A DNA stretch of 64,000 nucleotides. Source: Terriglobus roseus DSM 18391 (GTDB taxonomy: Bacteria > Acidobacteriota > Terriglobia > Terriglobales > Acidobacteriaceae). Shown here piece by piece: positions 8,580 through 17,433 of the stretch; position 1 is the stretch's first letter, and each line of letters starts with the position of its first letter. Position numbers and translations under genes: made by a program. The stretch spans positions 4,092,001-4,156,000 of the forward strand of contig NC_018014.1 of assembly GCF_000265425.1 (NCBI RefSeq), written 5' to 3'. The notes beneath the pieces were generated by a model that was not told where the DNA came from, searched no databases, and saw nothing but the letters and a program-made list of their open reading frames with translations.

Positions 8580-8937
8580 TCCGCAGGAGTGGCTGCACGA
8601 TATCGTCCGGTACGGCAACCTGGTCCAGGCATTAGTTCAGGATGGCGGACTGGATGCACTCCGCGCTTCGGACGAACGCCTTCTGGCAATCGAACGTGGG
8701 TTGCAGATTGTGACCGAAGCGTTCACGCAAGCGCTGAAACAAGACCCCAACCTTGCTTGGCGGATCACTGACTCCGCGAAGATTATCGCGTTCCGTCATC
8801 TGCTTACGCACCATTACTACAAGACCTCCCTGTTCCTTCTTTGGGACATAGCAACAGTTAACCTGCCCGTGCTCGCGCAACAGATTTCCATGTTGCTGGA
8901 GCCGCAAGCTTTCGGAGAAGAACGTGCCAGCGAATAA
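8566..8937 (+). CDS. HepT-like HEPN-domain protein, putative RNase toxin
   Basis: A 123-residue all-helical protein of the HEPN/DUF86 (HepT) type. The diagnostic RX4HXY motif is intact: Arg77, His82 and Tyr84 in RHLLTHHYY. Upstream is the typical pattern of an acidic helix (LAIERGLQIVTEAFTQAL) followed by WRITD. In characterised HEPN/MNT pairs, HepT is an RNase toxin that the MNT partner silences by adding AMP to this tyrosine; here the partner appears to lack the catalytic residues. It starts with GTG 8566 inside the upstream gene (14-base overlap), and its stop overlaps the GTG start of purH by 14 bases, so all three are probably translated as a unit. Confidence 0.75.
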   Translation: MPQRDPQEWLHDIVRYGNLVQALVQDGGLDALRASDERLLAIERGLQIVTEAFTQALKQDPNLAWRITDSAKIIAFRHLLTHHYYKTSLFLLWDIATVNLPVLAQQISMLLEPQAFGEERASE

Positions 8938-10528
8938 GATCACCCGTGCCCTTTTAAGCGTCACCGATAAGTCAGGCCTCCTCGAATTCGCCAAGCGCCT
9001 CAGCGCCCTGGGCGTAGAACTCGTCTCCACCGGCGGCACCGCAAAGATGCTGCGCGATGGCGGCCTCGCCGTCCGTGACATCAGCGACCTCACCGGCTTC
9101 CCCGAGATGCTTGACGGCCGTGTGAAGACCCTGCACCCCAAGGTCCACGGTGGCATCCTGCACATCCGCGACAACGCCGAGCACGTCGCTGCCGTCACCG
9201 AGCACGCCATCCAGCCCATCGACATGGTCGTTGTGAACCTTTACGCCTTCGAAAAGACCGCGTCGAAGCCCGGCGTCGCCTTCGCCGACATCATCGAGAA
9301 CATCGACATCGGCGGCCCCAGCATGGTCCGCAGCGCCGCCAAGAACTTCAACGACGTCGCCATCGTCACCGCTGCGGCCGACTACGAAGCCATCGCCGAT
9401 GAGATGGAAGCCAACGGCGCCTCGCTCTCGCTGGCAACGCGCTGGCGCCTCGCCAAGGCTGCCTTCGCGACCACCGCCGCGTATGACACCGCCATCTCCA
9501 ATGCGCTCGAAACACTCTCCGAGCCGGACGGCACGCACACCCAGCCCGCCACCGTCGACGAGGCTGCCGTGCCCCAGGCGCTGCGCCTGAACCTGCCGCT
9601 GAAGGGCACCCTCCGCTACGGCGAGAACCCACACCAGGCTGCAGCCATCTACACCGACGGAACGACCAAGGGCATCGCCAACGCCACGCAGCTCCAGGGC
9701 AAGGAGCTCTCCTTCAACAATCTGGTCGATCTGGACGCGTGCTGGGAGCTGGCCAGCGAGTTCACTGAACCCGCCTGCGCCATCATCAAGCACACCAACC
9801 CCTGCGGCGCAGCCACCGGCAAATCACTGGTCGATGCCTACCTGAGCGCCCTGGAATCGGATCCCATCTCAGCCTTCGGCGGCGTCATCGGCCTGAACCG
9901 TGAGCTGGACGGCGCCACCGCGGAAGAGATCGGCAAGCTTTTCGTCGAAGCCATCGTCGCCCCTTCCTTCAGCCCCGCAGCGCTCGAAGCGCTCGCCAAA
10001 AAGAAGAACCTCCGCCTGCTCCAGATCGATCCAGCCCACCCGAAAAAGGCTCTGAAGCAGATCAGCGGCGGCATGCTGATGCAGGATGCTGACCGCGGAT
10101 CACTCGCATCGGTCGAACTGAAGGTAGTCACCAAGCGCCAGCCCACACCGGAAGAACTTACCGCGCTGCGCTTCGCCTGGACCGTAACAAAGCACGTCAA
10201 GTCAAACGCGATCGTCTACGCTCGCGCCGCAACTGCCGCGGATGGAACAGTCTTCGGCCAGACGGTCGGCATCGGCGCAGGCCAGATGAGCCGTGTGGAC
10301 GCCGCCCGTTTCGGCGCCATGAAGGCCGTTCTGCCGCTCGACGGCACCGTCGCCGGCTCCGACGCCTTCTTCCCCTTCCCGGACGGCCTGGAAACCGTGG
10401 CGCAGGCCGGAGCGACGGCCATCGTCCAACCCGGAGGCTCCGTCCGCGACGCGGAGGTCATCGAAGCCGCCGATCGCTTAGGGATTGCCATGGTATTCAC
10501 AGGAATGCGACACTTTCGACACGGATAA
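8924..10528 (+). CDS. purH: Bifunctional AICAR formyltransferase/IMP cyclohydrolase
   Basis: Carries out the last two steps of purine synthesis, formylation of AICAR and ring closure to IMP. The 534-residue product has the N-terminal MGS-like cyclohydrolase domain (about residues 1-150, ALLSVTDKSGL, STGGTAKMLRDGG, FPEMLDGRVKTLHPKVHGG), then the formyltransferase domain (RYGENPHQAA, IIKHTNPCGAA, SNAIVYA, and GAGQMSRVDA near the end). Length is normal. It starts with GTG 8924, overlapping the HepT-like gene by 14 bases. A short inverted repeat follows the stop. Confidence 0.97.
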   Translation: MPANKITRALLSVTDKSGLLEFAKRLSALGVELVSTGGTAKMLRDGGLAVRDISDLTGFPEMLDGRVKTLHPKVHGGILHIRDNAEHVAAVTEHAIQPIDMVVVNLYAFEKTASKPGVAFADIIENIDIGGPSMVRSAAKNFNDVAIVTAAADYEAIADEMEANGASLSLATRWRLAKAAFATTAAYDTAISNALETLSEPDGTHTQPATVDEAAVPQALRLNLPLKGTLRYGENPHQAAAIYTDGTTKGIANATQLQGKELSFNNLVDLDACWELASEFTEPACAIIKHTNPCGAATGKSLVDAYLSALESDPISAFGGVIGLNRELDGATAEEIGKLFVEAIVAPSFSPAALEALAKKKNLRLLQIDPAHPKKALKQISGGMLMQDADRGSLASVELKVVTKRQPTPEELTALRFAWTVTKHVKSNAIVYARAATAADGTVFGQTVGIGAGQMSRVDAARFGAMKAVLPLDGTVAGSDAFFPFPDGLETVAQAGATAIVQPGGSVRDAEVIEAADRLGIAMVFTGMRHFRHG

Positions 10529-10530
10529 AA

Positions 10531-10552
10531 TGCTGTTCTCCGCAGAACGGCA
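10531..10552 (+). terminator. Weak hairpin after purH
   Basis: TGCTGTTCT (10531-10539) and AGAACGGCA (10544-10552) pair with one G-T contact around a 4-base loop, a few bases after the purH stop. There is no U-tract, so it may only be a partial terminator or processing site. Confidence 0.3.
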
Positions 10553-10650
10553 TCCCCCTGCGCCCCATGTTCGTCTAACCTGAAGCACACCTCTTTGCAA
10601 GCCTGGTCGCGCAAGCGAGCGGACACCGGGCAGAAGGATTGGTTCTTCTG

Positions 10651-12747
10651 ATGATTGGTCCGCAGAACGCTGTCAGCGTTTCCTCCCTCCGTACCCTGCT
10701 TGCAGCGGTAGCGCTCTGCGCTGCCGCACCGCTCATCGCCCAGAAAAACGTGCCCACGGCTCTGCCTCCGCAGACCGTGGCACCGTCTTCCACGGGCAGC
10801 AGCGCCGCTTACTATCACTACGGCCTGGCGCATATCTATGAGGACCTCGCGACCACGCAGGGCCGCAGCGACTACGCCACACAGGCCATCGAGCAGTACA
10901 AGCTGGCTCTGGACGCTGATCCAAAGTCCACCTTCCTGCAGGACGGCCTGGCTGACCTCTACTTCAAGCTGGGCCGCATCCGCGAGGCTGTCGAGGTTGC
11001 GCAGGACCAGGTCAAGAAGAATCCGCAGGATATCGAAGCGCACCGGCTTCTCGGCCGCGTCTACTACCGCTCGCTGGGCGATGCCCAGGGCACGGCGCAG
11101 TCGCAGATGGTGCAGCTTGCCACCGCAGAGTACGAAACCCTCGTCAAGCTTGAGCCGAATGTCGCAGAGAATCACCTGCTGCTGGGTCAGCTCTACGAGG
11201 TCAGCCACGAGTCTGCAAAGGCCGAGGCACAGTTCAAAGCAGCCCAAGGCCTGGACAACGGCAGTGAAGAATCACTGCTGAACCTCGCACGGCTATACAG
11301 CGAGCAGGGCGACACCCAGCGCGTCATCAACACGCTGACTGCCCTGCCCGAGGGCGATCGTTCCGTCCGCATCGAGCTCGCCATCGGCGCCAGCTACGAT
11401 CAGCTCCATAAGCCGAAGGAGGCTGCCGCGGCCTACCAGCGCGCTCTGGACATCGAGGGCGAAAACACCGACGCGCAGCGTGGCCTCGCAAACGCTCTAC
11501 TCGCCAGCGACCGCATGGATGACGCGCTGAAGATCTATAACGCCATCGTCGCCGCGGAGCCACAGGACGCACAGAGCTACATCAAGATCTCCGAAATCCA
11601 ACGCCGCCAGGGCCACTACGACCTAGCACTCGCAACGCTGAAGAAAGCGAAGGCGATGGTGCCCGACTCTGAAGAGCTGGTCTTCAATGAAGCACTGCTC
11701 TACGACGCGTTGGGCCGATACACAGACGCCGAAAACTCGCTCAAGGGAGTGCTGACCGCCACCGCAAAGGCACCGGAAGCCTACACCGACGCCGAGCGCA
11801 ACAATCGCGCCATCTTCCTCGATCGCCTGGCGCTGCTCTATCGCGAGGAGAACAAGATCACGGAAGCCGTCGACGTCTACAAGCAGATGGCATCGCTTGG
11901 CGGCGAAATGAAGATGCGTGGCATCGGCGGTGAAGTGGACGCACTCCGCGATGCGCATGAGTGGGATAAAGCAGCCGCCGTGGCCGCGGCAGCCGCGAAG
12001 GAATCCCCAAACGATCGCGAGGCACAGATCCTGTACGCAGGCCAGCTCGCCGACACCGGCAAGGCAGAAGAGGGCCTTACCCTGCTGAAGAAGCAACTCA
12101 ACGGTAAGGCCGAAGATCGCGTCACCTACCTCACGCTGGCACAAGCCTTGATCCGCCTGCACCGCTACGATGAAGCCAACGCGGCTCTCGACAAGGCAGA
12201 GGTCTTCTCGCAAAAGAACGAAGACAAGGTCTACCTGTATTTCCTGCGCGGCACCATCGATGACAAGCAGGGCAAGAAGGACGAGTCCGAAACCTGGCTA
12301 CGCAAGGTTCTGACCATAGACCCCAACAATGCCCAGACACTTAACTACCTCGCGTACATGTTTGCCGAGCGCGGCGTGAAGCTGCCGGAAGCTCTCGCCA
12401 TGGTAAAGAAGGCCGTGGAGCTCGATCCGCAGAACTACGCCTACCTCGACTCGATGGGCTGGGTCTACTTCAAGATGGGCGAGTATGCCCTCTCCGAAGA
12501 TCAGTTGCAGAAGGCAGTTGCCCGCAACGCCACGGACCCCACCGTCCACGACCACCTGGGTCAGGCCCTGGAGAAGCAGGGCAAACTGAAGCTGGCCGTC
12601 GCCCAGTGGGAGCGCGCGCTGACCGAATACAGCCGCTCCCTGCCGGCCGACATTGAACCGGATGATGTCAGCAAGTTACATAAGCGTCTCGACACGGCCA
12701 AGGTGAAGCTCGCGAAGAACGCAGCCTCTGTGAAGGTGACTCCGTAA
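10651..12747 (+). CDS. Exported TPR-repeat protein
   Basis: A 698-residue protein with an N-terminal signal-like segment (about residues 8-32, SLRTLLAAVALCAAAPLIAQ) followed by tetratricopeptide repeats over most of its length. Examples are HYGLAHIYEDLA, DGLADLYFKLGRIREAVEVA, DSMGWVYFKMGEYALSEDQL and DHLGQALEKQGKLKLAVAQW. TPR arrays bind other proteins, so it is probably a periplasmic or lipid-anchored scaffold; the partner is unknown. ATG 10651 has AAGGA about 12 bases upstream; a TTG at 10639 is a less likely start. Resembles the large TPR proteins common in acidobacteria. Confidence 0.85.
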   Translation: MIGPQNAVSVSSLRTLLAAVALCAAAPLIAQKNVPTALPPQTVAPSSTGSSAAYYHYGLAHIYEDLATTQGRSDYATQAIEQYKLALDADPKSTFLQDGLADLYFKLGRIREAVEVAQDQVKKNPQDIEAHRLLGRVYYRSLGDAQGTAQSQMVQLATAEYETLVKLEPNVAENHLLLGQLYEVSHESAKAEAQFKAAQGLDNGSEESLLNLARLYSEQGDTQRVINTLTALPEGDRSVRIELAIGASYDQLHKPKEAAAAYQRALDIEGENTDAQRGLANALLASDRMDDALKIYNAIVAAEPQDAQSYIKISEIQRRQGHYDLALATLKKAKAMVPDSEELVFNEALLYDALGRYTDAENSLKGVLTATAKAPEAYTDAERNNRAIFLDRLALLYREENKITEAVDVYKQMASLGGEMKMRGIGGEVDALRDAHEWDKAAAVAAAAAKESPNDREAQILYAGQLADTGKAEEGLTLLKKQLNGKAEDRVTYLTLAQALIRLHRYDEANAALDKAEVFSQKNEDKVYLYFLRGTIDDKQGKKDESETWLRKVLTIDPNNAQTLNYLAYMFAERGVKLPEALAMVKKAVELDPQNYAYLDSMGWVYFKMGEYALSEDQLQKAVARNATDPTVHDHLGQALEKQGKLKLAVAQWERALTEYSRSLPADIEPDDVSKLHKRLDTAKVKLAKNAASVKVTP

Positions 12748-12794
12748 GCGCGTCCGCTCCAACGCTAAGGGCATCGGACCTGCGCGCACTCAGC

Positions 12795-13928
12795 GTGCAA
12801 GGCGTGGAGGAGCACACCCTCTCCACGCGCGTTTGGAGCGAGCCCGCCGGCCGCACCACCATCGAGAACGACCCACGCAAACCCGCCTTCGCACGAGACC
12901 GCGAACGCATCGTGCAGGCGCGCGCTTTTCGGCGCCTCGCGGGCAAGACGCAGGTCTTCACCAGCCGTGAATCCGATCACTTCCGCTCACGCCTCACCCA
13001 CACCATTGAGGTCGCACAGATCGCCCGCGAGGTCGCACGAGCACTGTGCCTGAATGAAGAGCTCGTCGAAGCACTCGCACTCGTGCACGACATCGGGCAC
13101 CCACCTTTCGGCCACGCAGGCGAACGCGCCCTCGACAAATGCCTCCAGGCACACGGCCTGCGCTTCGATCACAACCTGCATGCCCTTCGCATCGTGGAGC
13201 ACTTCGAAGACTGGTACGCCGCCCACCGCGGCCTGAACCTGACACTCGGCGTGCGCGAAGGCATCGTGAAGCACTCGCGCGACTACAGCTCCAGCGATCA
13301 CCCGCTGCTCGCACCCTACTTCCTCGACCAGCGGCCACCGCTGGAGGCACAGCTCATCGACCTGGCGGATGAGATCGCCTACCTCACCGCCGACCTTGAT
13401 GACGGCGTGGAGTCCGGCCTCCTTGAGATCGACCACATCTGCGCCAACATCACCATCATGGGCCGCGCTTACGAGCAGGTGGAGCGTGATCATCCCGGCG
13501 TAGAACCCAAGTTTCTCTTCCATGAAGCGCTGCAGGTCATGCAGACCGAGCTGACGGAAGACCTGATCACCAACACGGTCCGCAACGTCCGCGAGCACAA
13601 CCTGCTCTCCCTCGCCGGTGTGCGCGCCTGCCCGCACCGCGTCGCGACCTTCTCGCCTGTCTACGAAGCGCAGCGCCGCGAGGAGAAGGCTTACCTCTTC
13701 CGCGTGCTGTACACCTGCGACTTTCTCGAGGCTGAGCACGACAAGGCAGAGAACGTGGTCACCACACTCTTTAACCACTACATGCGTTCGCCGGAGCATC
13801 TGCCTGCGGGCTACATCGAAGAGAGCGCAACCGACGGCCTGCCGCGTGTCATCGCCGACTACATCGCCGGTATGACCGACAACTACATCCTGCAGCAGTT
13901 CTGGGTCGCATCGAAGCTGCTCCGCTAA
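12795..13928 (+). CDS. dgt: Deoxyguanosinetriphosphate triphosphohydrolase-like protein
   Basis: An HD-domain phosphohydrolase that removes triphosphate from dNTPs. The 377-residue product shows the N-terminal RDRERIVQARAFRRLAGKTQV signature of the dGTPase family, then the HD metal ligands His69 (RLTHTIEVAQ), His98-Asp99 and the downstream GHPPFGHAGE, and the DEIAYLTADLDDGVE segment with the last metal aspartate. The C-terminal region ends in a typical helical domain. It starts at GTG 12795, 47 bases after the TPR gene. Short type-2 family members of this length are often annotated 'dGTPase-like' because substrate range varies. Confidence 0.92.
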   Translation: MQGVEEHTLSTRVWSEPAGRTTIENDPRKPAFARDRERIVQARAFRRLAGKTQVFTSRESDHFRSRLTHTIEVAQIAREVARALCLNEELVEALALVHDIGHPPFGHAGERALDKCLQAHGLRFDHNLHALRIVEHFEDWYAAHRGLNLTLGVREGIVKHSRDYSSSDHPLLAPYFLDQRPPLEAQLIDLADEIAYLTADLDDGVESGLLEIDHICANITIMGRAYEQVERDHPGVEPKFLFHEALQVMQTELTEDLITNTVRNVREHNLLSLAGVRACPHRVATFSPVYEAQRREEKAYLFRVLYTCDFLEAEHDKAENVVTTLFNHYMRSPEHLPAGYIEESATDGLPRVIADYIAGMTDNYILQQFWVASKLLR

Positions 13929-14022
13929 CGAGCGAGACATCGGCTTCAGAATCAACCTGCAGTGTTCCAAGCAGATAGTCGTGACATCGACTGCACGCTC
14001 CCGTTATGCTTGCGAACTAAGC

Positions 14023-15294
14023 ATGAGACTTCCCTTTTCGCTCGCCGTGGTCCTCCTCGGGCCCGTCTCCCTTGTCGCACAGGCTGTGCCGCACGCAACG
14101 GTGCTGCACGCTGCTCGTATGCTCGACGCAGCCGCCGGCAAGACGATCTCGCCGGGCGAAGTCCTTGTGGAGGGCAATCGCATCCGCGAAGCCGGCGCGC
14201 ACGTCGCACGCCCCGCCGGCGCTGAGGTCATCGATCTGGGTGACGCCACGCTGATGCCCGGCCTCATCGACGCACATACCCACCTCTTCCTGCACGTGGG
14301 CAACGAAGCCGGCCAGACCGTGGATGAGTCCGTCCCGCAACGCACACTCATCGCCGCCGACGCCGCCAAAGCCGACCTGATGGCAGGCTTCACCGCCGAG
14401 CGCGACATGGGCAGCGAGGGCGCTGGATGCGCCGACGTAGCCGTACGCAACGCCATCAACAGCGGCCTGATCCCCGGCCCGCGCATGCGCGTCTCGTGCA
14501 ATGCCGTCGACATCACCGGCGGCCATGAAGACAACAGCGGCAAGAATCCCGAGCAGCACCTGATGAGCAACGCCGACCGTGCCGATACCGCGGACGACCT
14601 CATCCGCGTCATGCGCGAGCAGCACAAGCAGGGCGCCGACTTCACCAAGATCTACGAAACTGGGCCGGACCGTCTGCGCGACCGTGTCTTCAACACACCC
14701 TTCCAGTACACACAGTCGGACTTGGCAGCAGCCGTCGCCGAGGCAAAGCGCACCGGCTCACGAGTGGCCGTCCACGCTACCGGCGAACCCGGCACAGGCT
14801 ACGCTGTCGCAGCAGGCGTCGTCTCCGTCGACCACGCCGATAACCTGTCCCCGACCACGATGAAGCTGATGAAGGAGCGCGGCATCTTCGCGGTGCCCAC
14901 CTTCACCATCGGCCAGTACTTCGCCGACCACGCCGAGACGCCGGCCTCGTCCGCACGCCGCCACGAGACCGAAGCCTTCCACGCCGCTGAGTTCAAAAAG
15001 CAGTTAGCAGCAGGAGTTCCCTTTGCCGTCGGCTCCGACGTGGGCCCCTTTCCGCACGGCACCCAGGCGCATGAGATGGTGCTGATGCACCAGTACGGCA
15101 TGTCCGCTGCCGACGTGCTGCGCGCGGACGTGATCAACGGGGCCAAGCTGCTGGACTGGGAGAACGAGATCGGCCAGCTACGCGCAGGCTTCCTCGCCGA
15201 CATCGTCGCAGTGCCCGGCAATCCGCTGGAAGACATCGGCGTCGTCGAGCGCGTCTCCTTCGTCATGAAAGACGGCACCGTGGTGCGTCGCTGA
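14023..15294 (+). CDS. Exported metal-dependent amidohydrolase
   Basis: A 423-residue amidohydrolase-superfamily enzyme with a signal peptide (residues 1-20, ending SLVAQ). The metal-binding pair His85/His87 is in DAHTHLFLH, a candidate bridging lysine is in DFTKIYETG, further histidines are in VAVHATGEPG and VDHAD, and the catalytic Asp is in GSDVGPF. The layout matches imidazolonepropionase-like or prolidase-like exported amidohydrolases, abundant in acidobacteria and probably acting on peptides or cyclic amides. The substrate cannot be told from sequence. I chose ATG 14023 because the signal peptide starts there; GTG 13981 would bury it. Confidence 0.87.
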   Translation: MRLPFSLAVVLLGPVSLVAQAVPHATVLHAARMLDAAAGKTISPGEVLVEGNRIREAGAHVARPAGAEVIDLGDATLMPGLIDAHTHLFLHVGNEAGQTVDESVPQRTLIAADAAKADLMAGFTAERDMGSEGAGCADVAVRNAINSGLIPGPRMRVSCNAVDITGGHEDNSGKNPEQHLMSNADRADTADDLIRVMREQHKQGADFTKIYETGPDRLRDRVFNTPFQYTQSDLAAAVAEAKRTGSRVAVHATGEPGTGYAVAAGVVSVDHADNLSPTTMKLMKERGIFAVPTFTIGQYFADHAETPASSARRHETEAFHAAEFKKQLAAGVPFAVGSDVGPFPHGTQAHEMVLMHQYGMSAADVLRADVINGAKLLDWENEIGQLRAGFLADIVAVPGNPLEDIGVVERVSFVMKDGTVVRR

Positions 15295-15307
15295 TGAGGA
15301 CGGATCG

Positions 15308-15556
15308 TTGAAGCTCATACCGGTGCCGATACGGCACCTCTACCATCAGATCTCAGGCTTAGGGCTCGCCAGCGAAAGGCGTCGCGTCTGCACCGGCTGC
15401 CGCGGCGTGCGCTTCGAACGCGTGCCACGCATCGGCCTTGTCCAGGCACAGATACTGCCCTTCTTCAACCTCTACCCATGGCGCTGCGTACTCTGCAACC
15501 GAGTCATCTACCGCACCCTGCGCACCAATGAACAGGATCCGGGAAACCGTTTCTAG
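15308..15556 (+). CDS. Small zinc-ribbon protein
   Basis: An 82-residue frame starting at TTG 15308. It has two CxxC pairs (RRVCTGCRG, about residue 28, and YPWRCVLCNRVIYR, about residue 60) separated by a hydrophobic stretch containing LPFFNLYPW. This Cys-pair plus 'YPWRCxxC..R.Y' layout resembles a family of small acidobacterial zinc-ribbon proteins I have seen before, so I take it as a real gene rather than an antisense ORF. It may bind zinc and perhaps nucleic acid or membrane; no function is known to me. Start codon and expression are uncertain, and no strong ribosome-binding site was seen. Confidence 0.5.
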   Translation: MKLIPVPIRHLYHQISGLGLASERRRVCTGCRGVRFERVPRIGLVQAQILPFFNLYPWRCVLCNRVIYRTLRTNEQDPGNRF

Positions 15557-15561
15557 AACCC

Positions 15562-15591
15562 ACGGTGAGATGGGATCCCACATCTCACCGT
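15562..15591. terminator. Bidirectional hairpin between convergent genes
   Basis: ACGGTGAGATG (15562-15572) pairs perfectly with CATCTCACCGT (15581-15591) over an 8-base loop. A second copy of the loop sequence (TGGGATCCC) follows at about 15599. It sits between the zinc-ribbon gene (+) and uup (-). There is no clear U-tract. Confidence 0.5.
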
Positions 15592-15614
15592 CGAGACGTG
15601 GGATCCCGAGAAAC

Positions 15615-17429
15615 TTACCCTGCCCGCTCCGCCAGCTCTTCCCAACGAACGTACATATCCAGCACCGCAGCCTGGGCATCCTGCTGCTCCGTCATGGCAC
15701 GCTGCAGAGCCGTCGCATCGCTCGCAATCTTGGGATCCGCAAGCGCTTCGTCGGCCTTCGCCACGCGAGCCTCAGCCTCTGCAATGCGAGCTTCCAGCGT
15801 GTTCCATTCGCGCTGCTCGTTGTAGCTCAGTTTCTTCTTCGCGGTCCCATCGCCAGCAGCGCCCGCCGCTGCCGAAGCTGCAGCAGCCTTCGACTTCGCC
15901 GTGGGCACCGGTGCTTCCGACTCGCGCATCCAGTCTTCCCACTGCGCAAAGTCCGCAAACTTCTCCGCGCGTCCCTTGCCATCCAGACCAAGCACGGTCG
16001 TGCTGACACGGTTCAGCATGTAGCGGTCGTGCGTCACCAGGATCAGAGCGCCCGGATATTCCAGCAGGCTCTCTTCCAGGATCTCCAGCGTCGGAATATC
16101 CAGATCGTTCGTCGGCTCATCCAGCAGCAGCAGATCGGCAGGCTGCAACATCAGCCGCGCAATCAGCACACGAGCACGCTCGCCACCGCTCAATCGCTCC
16201 ACCGGCTGGTTCAGCTGCTCCCCGGTAAACAGGAAGCGAGCAGCCCAGCTCGCCACATGGACCTCGCGTCCATTGTGCACAACCGCATCGCCCTCAGGAG
16301 CCAGTGCCCGGCGCAACGTCAGCGATGTGTCGATCTCACGCGCCTGCGAGAAGTACACAATGCGCAGCATATTCGCCGTCTTCACGGTGCCGCGTGTCGG
16401 CTTCAGCTCGCCGGTCAGCAGGCGCAGCAGCGTCGTCTTGCCGCTACCGTTCGGTCCCACCAGGCCAACACGCGTTCCCGCGCTGATCACGTAGTCCAGC
16501 TTGTCCAACAGCGTGCGTCCGCCCAGGTCCAGCCCCGCGCCCTCAAGCTCCACCAGTCGCTTCGTCTGGCGCTCGGTCGCATTGAACTCCAGCCCCGCGC
16601 TTGACTTCGCCGTCCGCTGATTCACATCGGCCAGTTCGCCGATCATCTCGTGCGCACGGTCGATGCGCGCCTTGCTCTTCGTCGTGCGCGCCTTGGGTCC
16701 ACGGCGCAGCCACTCAATCTCGGTCTTGACCTCGTTCTTCAGGCTCTGCTGCTGCCGGGACTGCGCCTCAAGAAACAGTTCGCGATCTTCAAGGAACTTT
16801 GAGTAAGTCCCCTTCACCCGCAACACACCGCCCGGGTAGACGCGGTTCAGCTCGACAATCTCATTTGCCGCCGCTTCCAGGAAGTAGCGATCGTGCGAGA
16901 CCACAACACAGGCGCAGCCGATACCGGCGAGCAGTTCCTCGAGCCACTCGATGCCACCCAAGTCCAGATGATTCGTAGGCTCGTCAAGCAGCAGCACATC
17001 CGGCTGGGAGATGACGCCTTCCACAATCGCCAGGCGCTTGCGCCAGCCACCGGAAAGACTCGTCGCAATGGCATGTTCGTCTGGAAATCCGGTGCGCCCG
17101 ACGGTCTCGCGGATGCGTTGCTCGCGCTCGTTCTCAGGCACATTCGCGATGTCCAGAGCTCGCTCCAGCACCTCGCGCACGGTCGCGCCCTTGGGAAACT
17201 CGGACGTCTGCAAAATCGTGACGACACGCGCCCGCTTGCGGACGGAGACCTCACCGGTATCAGAATCCTCAGTACCGGAGAGGATGCTCAGCAGCGTCGA
17301 CTTGCCCGCTCCATTCGGCCCCACCAGACCAATGCGATCGCCGTCGGCAACGACGAGGGAAACGTCCTGAAACAGGACCTTGGCGCCGTAGCGCTTACTG
17401 ACTGACTGCGCGTTAAGAATCGGCGGCAT
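15615..17429 (-). CDS. uup: ABC-F family ATPase, Uup type
   Basis: A soluble 604-residue protein with two ATP-binding cassettes and no membrane segments, as in the ABC-F family that acts on ribosomes. The first Walker A is GPNGAGKST (residues 37-45) with signature SLSGGWRKR; the second is GPNGSGKTT (about residue 345) with signature RLSGGERARV. Each domain has a Walker B DEPTNHLD or DEPTNDLD. Between them is the charged helical linker (RRGPKARTTKSKARID) that reaches into the ribosome. A C-terminal Lys/Ala linker leads to a coiled coil (about residues 530-600), the Uup-type tail. It begins 4 bases after the stop of the histidine kinase, so it is co-transcribed with it. Confidence 0.9.
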   Translation of the reverse strand: MPPILNAQSVSKRYGAKVLFQDVSLVVADGDRIGLVGPNGAGKSTLLSILSGTEDSDTGEVSVRKRARVVTILQTSEFPKGATVREVLERALDIANVPENEREQRIRETVGRTGFPDEHAIATSLSGGWRKRLAIVEGVISQPDVLLLDEPTNHLDLGGIEWLEELLAGIGCACVVVSHDRYFLEAAANEIVELNRVYPGGVLRVKGTYSKFLEDRELFLEAQSRQQQSLKNEVKTEIEWLRRGPKARTTKSKARIDRAHEMIGELADVNQRTAKSSAGLEFNATERQTKRLVELEGAGLDLGGRTLLDKLDYVISAGTRVGLVGPNGSGKTTLLRLLTGELKPTRGTVKTANMLRIVYFSQAREIDTSLTLRRALAPEGDAVVHNGREVHVASWAARFLFTGEQLNQPVERLSGGERARVLIARLMLQPADLLLLDEPTNDLDIPTLEILEESLLEYPGALILVTHDRYMLNRVSTTVLGLDGKGRAEKFADFAQWEDWMRESEAPVPTAKSKAAAASAAAGAAGDGTAKKKLSYNEQREWNTLEARIAEAEARVAKADEALADPKIASDATALQRAMTEQQDAQAAVLDMYVRWEELAERAG

Positions 17430-17433
17430 CCGC

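Noticed and set aside
15359..15679. A 106-residue minus-strand frame opposite the zinc-ribbon gene
   Set aside because: It would overlap the 3' end of uup and crosses a hairpin; the plus-strand frame has paired cysteines.
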